Part shown: positions 62,365 to 64,000 of the stretch, in pieces
Position numbering within the stretch: position 1 is the first letter of the stretch
Layout of the letters: each line of letters opens with the position of its first letter
DNA from: Actinomyces massiliensis 4401292
Lineage (GTDB): Bacteria; Actinomycetota; Actinomycetes; Actinomycetales; Actinomycetaceae
Direction of reading: 5' to 3'
DNA: 64,000 nt
NCBI RefSeq assembly: GCF_000269805.1
Contig: NZ_JH711482.1
Span: 684,169-748,168, forward strand
Program-made: the position numbers and the translations under genes
The notes under the pieces: generated by a model
The model's input: the letters and a program-made list of their open reading frames with translations, nothing else
What the model was told of the DNA's origin: nothing
The model's database searches: none

Positions 62365-63732
62365 TCAGCGGCGCTTGGGCTCCGAAGCGCTTCCGTGAGA
62401 TTCCGGCAGGACGATGTGCCCAGAGGTATCGACGTCGTGACGCCAGTTATGATCGGTAAGGATTCGCGCTATAGCAAGACCCACTCCGATCGCAGTGATG
62501 ACGAAGAAGACTTCGGTCAGGTTTCCTGCTGCTTCCCCGACAGCTACGTTCGCCTCCACAGTCTGGTTGTTAAGTGCTGAGATCGCCCGATAGAAGGGCA
62601 CTCCTGGGATCATGATGACGACTGCCGGCACCGACAAGGCAACGCGCGAAAGAGAAACGCGGGAGACGAAAAGCTGTGCGAGAAGACCGATCATCACGGC
62701 CGCCAGTCCCACCGCCAACTGCCACGGCACATGAAGGTCGATGAGCACGAGTCGTCCCGTGTTGGCCAAAGCACCGACGACAGCCGCCAACAGTGAAGCC
62801 TTGGTCCCAGCGTTGAAGAGCACAGCGAAACCGTAAGCGGCTATGAATGAGCAGAAGCACCGCAGGACGTGCAGTAGGAATCCGTTGGGGACAACGGTGT
62901 TGGTGGATTCGACCTCCCAGTGGAACAAGAAGGTAACGGTCCACACAGCCACACCCGCCGAAGCCATGACGACGAGTACGTAAGCCGCCCGGGATAAAGC
63001 ACTGGAAAAATCTTGACGTGCCAGGTCGAGCATGGATGTCACCATGGGAAATCCGGGGATGAGGAACAGGATGGCAGAAATGATTCCACCCTGATGATCG
63101 CCCGAAACAATCCCAAAGATGTGAAGCAGGCTCACAATACCCATGTAAACCCCGGAGGCGATGACGCCGCACACCATCCAGGTGAAGAAGTGCTGATACT
63201 GACGCTTAAGCATCTGACGTCGCATGAACTGACCGATGAAGGCTGCGATCAGGACGGACGAGCACTCGACCCATCCTCCTTGGTTGAGAAAGCAGAATCC
63301 TGCGCAGGCCACACCAGAAGCCGCTGCATTGGTGAAACCTCCATAGAGGGCGTGCCTGCCCTCAATCTCATCGAGTTTCCGATCGAGGTGCTCCACGGTC
63401 TCATGAGCACGAAGATCGTGCACGATTCGCCGCAATGCCTCAAGACGATCAACGTTCACCCCAACTCGACGCACCTCGCAGGTCTCGGTGCGGAACCGCT
63501 CGCCAACGAAAGACGAGGTGACAAGCTCCGTCATGGTGACCGTGGCCTCGTGCCGATCCAGTCCTACCGCTGAGGCGGCCTTGGCCATTGACGACTTCAC
63601 ACGGTATGAACCGGCGCCGCTGGCAAGCATGAGCTTGCCTAGGCGGAGCACAACTGCCGATTGCTGCATGAGTCGGTCTGCGTCAAGCTCAGGTTCCGGA
63701 TAGTAGGGGTCGTAAGGGGTATCAGAACTCAC
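62365..63732 (-). CDS. Threonine/serine exporter family protein (ThrE-type)
   Basis: About 455 residues. The N-terminal DUF1212 part (VVLRLGKLMLASGAGSYRVKSSMAKAASAVGL..EATVTMTELV, then YGGFTNAAASGVACAGFCFL) precedes about ten membrane segments that continue into the C-terminal DUF3815-like half (VPAVVIMIPGVPFYRAI). Corynebacterium ThrE exports threonine and serine. I start at GTG 63732, where CACTAT-N6-GTG suggests leaderless transcription; GTG 63768 would add 12 residues. Gene-end region 62269-62364 is AT-richer and shows no clear hairpin. Confidence 0.85.
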   Translation of the reverse strand: MSSDTPYDPYYPEPELDADRLMQQSAVVLRLGKLMLASGAGSYRVKSSMAKAASAVGLDRHEATVTMTELVTSSFVGERFRTETCEVRRVGVNVDRLEALRRIVHDLRAHETVEHLDRKLDEIEGRHALYGGFTNAAASGVACAGFCFLNQGGWVECSSVLIAAFIGQFMRRQMLKRQYQHFFTWMVCGVIASGVYMGIVSLLHIFGIVSGDHQGGIISAILFLIPGFPMVTSMLDLARQDFSSALSRAAYVLVVMASAGVAVWTVTFLFHWEVESTNTVVPNGFLLHVLRCFCSFIAAYGFAVLFNAGTKASLLAAVVGALANTGRLVLIDLHVPWQLAVGLAAVMIGLLAQLFVSRVSLSRVALSVPAVVIMIPGVPFYRAISALNNQTVEANVAVGEAAGNLTEVFFVITAIGVGLAIARILTDHNWRHDVDTSGHIVLPESHGSASEPKRR

Positions 63733-63876
63733 GTCATAATAGTGACGCACTGCGAGGAGATCATGCACGGACGGAAGGCCTGTGGGTCGGCTTCTACGGT
63801 GTGATGTCCGTCTGCTTTCCCTTGAAAGGGTCTGGGTGGTTGGCGTGCTCGCGGGTGTTCGTGTGATTTGTGGGGT

Positions 63877-64000
63877 GGGCCGGTTGAGCTGGGTGGGGTG
63901 GGTGAACTGGGTGGGCCGGTTGAGCTGGGTGGGGTGGGTGAACTGGGTGGGCCGGTTGAGCTGGGTGGGGTGGGTGAACTGGGTGGGGTGGTTTTTGGTC
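63877..64000. repeat. 36-bp G-rich minisatellite running off the window end
   Basis: The unit beginning GGGCCGGTTGAGCTGGGTGG recurs at 63877, 63913 and 63949 with an exact 36-bp period, and degenerates near 63985. The plus strand is loaded with GGG and GGGG runs. The stretch 63733-63876 before it holds no gene I can support, only a small CCCTT/AAGGG dyad. Confidence 0.9.

Noticed and set aside
63877-64000. CRISPR array at the window end
   Set aside because: The whole 36-bp unit is repeated without unique spacers, so it is a minisatellite.

Overview
This window looks like a chromosomal segment of a high-GC Gram-positive actinobacterium, most likely from the Actinomycetaceae (Actinomyces or a close relative). 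The evidence is consistently GC-rich codon use, gene neighbourhoods typical of Actinobacteria (clpS-DUF2017-murI, DUF3039-helicase, rph-rdgB, ftsE-ftsX-smpB-ssrA), a tmRNA whose tag reads ADNTRTDFALAA, and a complete sialic-acid uptake and breakdown operon as expected of a mucosal commensal. The species call is inference from gene content, not a database match. I see no prophage, integrase, transposase or CRISPR array.

Layout. 1-5.4 kb: the 3' end of a Ski2-like helicase coupled to a zinc-ribbon protein, then a divergent S-methylmethionine salvage pair (mmuM/mmuP) and a YccF membrane protein. 5.4-10.5 kb: a decayed satD-like gene with orphan operator-like dyads, an ATP-grasp ligase, prolyl iminopeptidase, two tandem tRNA-Lys genes, a 57-residue protein, a peroxiredoxin, tRNA-Leu and an excalibur/PASTA lipoprotein. 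10.5-23.3 kb: housekeeping genes (rph, rdgB, murI, clpS, pncB, a DEAH helicase with DUF3039, nagB, a two-gene ABC exporter, HU). 23.4-32.8 kb: the sialic-acid regulon, a minus-strand operon running binding protein, permease, fused permease-ATPase, ATPase, nanA, nanK, nanE, with a divergent GntR/FadR-type regulator. 32.8-39.9 kb: a five-unit 22-bp repeat array, tmRNA (ssrA), an aldo/keto reductase, smpB, a catalytically intact M23 peptidase, ftsX, ftsE and an SSB. 40-46 kb: two paired membrane-associated GTPases and a double-FHA ABC transporter. 46-54 kb: tRNA-Arg, orn, tRNA-His, a polysaccharide deacetylase, a small monooxygenase and a cell-surface glycopolymer cluster (short glycosyltransferase/glycerophosphotransferase, pyruvyl transferase, LCP ligase) that includes AT-richer DNA. 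54-64 kb: branched-chain amino-acid synthesis (ilvE, leuB, ilvC, ilvN, ilvB), an AspT-type exchanger, a ThrE-type exporter and a G-rich minisatellite at the window edge.

How the genes work together. NanA, NanK, NanE and the separately encoded NagB would take imported sialic acid to fructose-6-phosphate once GlcNAc-6-P has been deacetylated; nagA is not in the window. tmRNA and SmpB form the ribosome-rescue system, and ClpS would deliver N-degron substrates to Clp protease. FtsE/FtsX with the adjacent M23 enzyme make a division-coupled wall hydrolase. MurI, the LCP protein and the glycopolymer genes feed the envelope.

The most striking window-wide signal is regulatory. At least sixteen start codons lie 6-8 bases downstream of a TANNNT hexamer and lack a Shine-Dalgarno sequence, which is the layout of leaderless transcription. 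I used it to correct several starts. Other points for follow-up are the 22-bp iterated dyads at 32869-32968, the satD remnant with its twin operators, the fused permease-ATPase in the nan operon, a 41-codon coupled leader ORF before a truncated transferase, and an SSB without the usual acidic tip.
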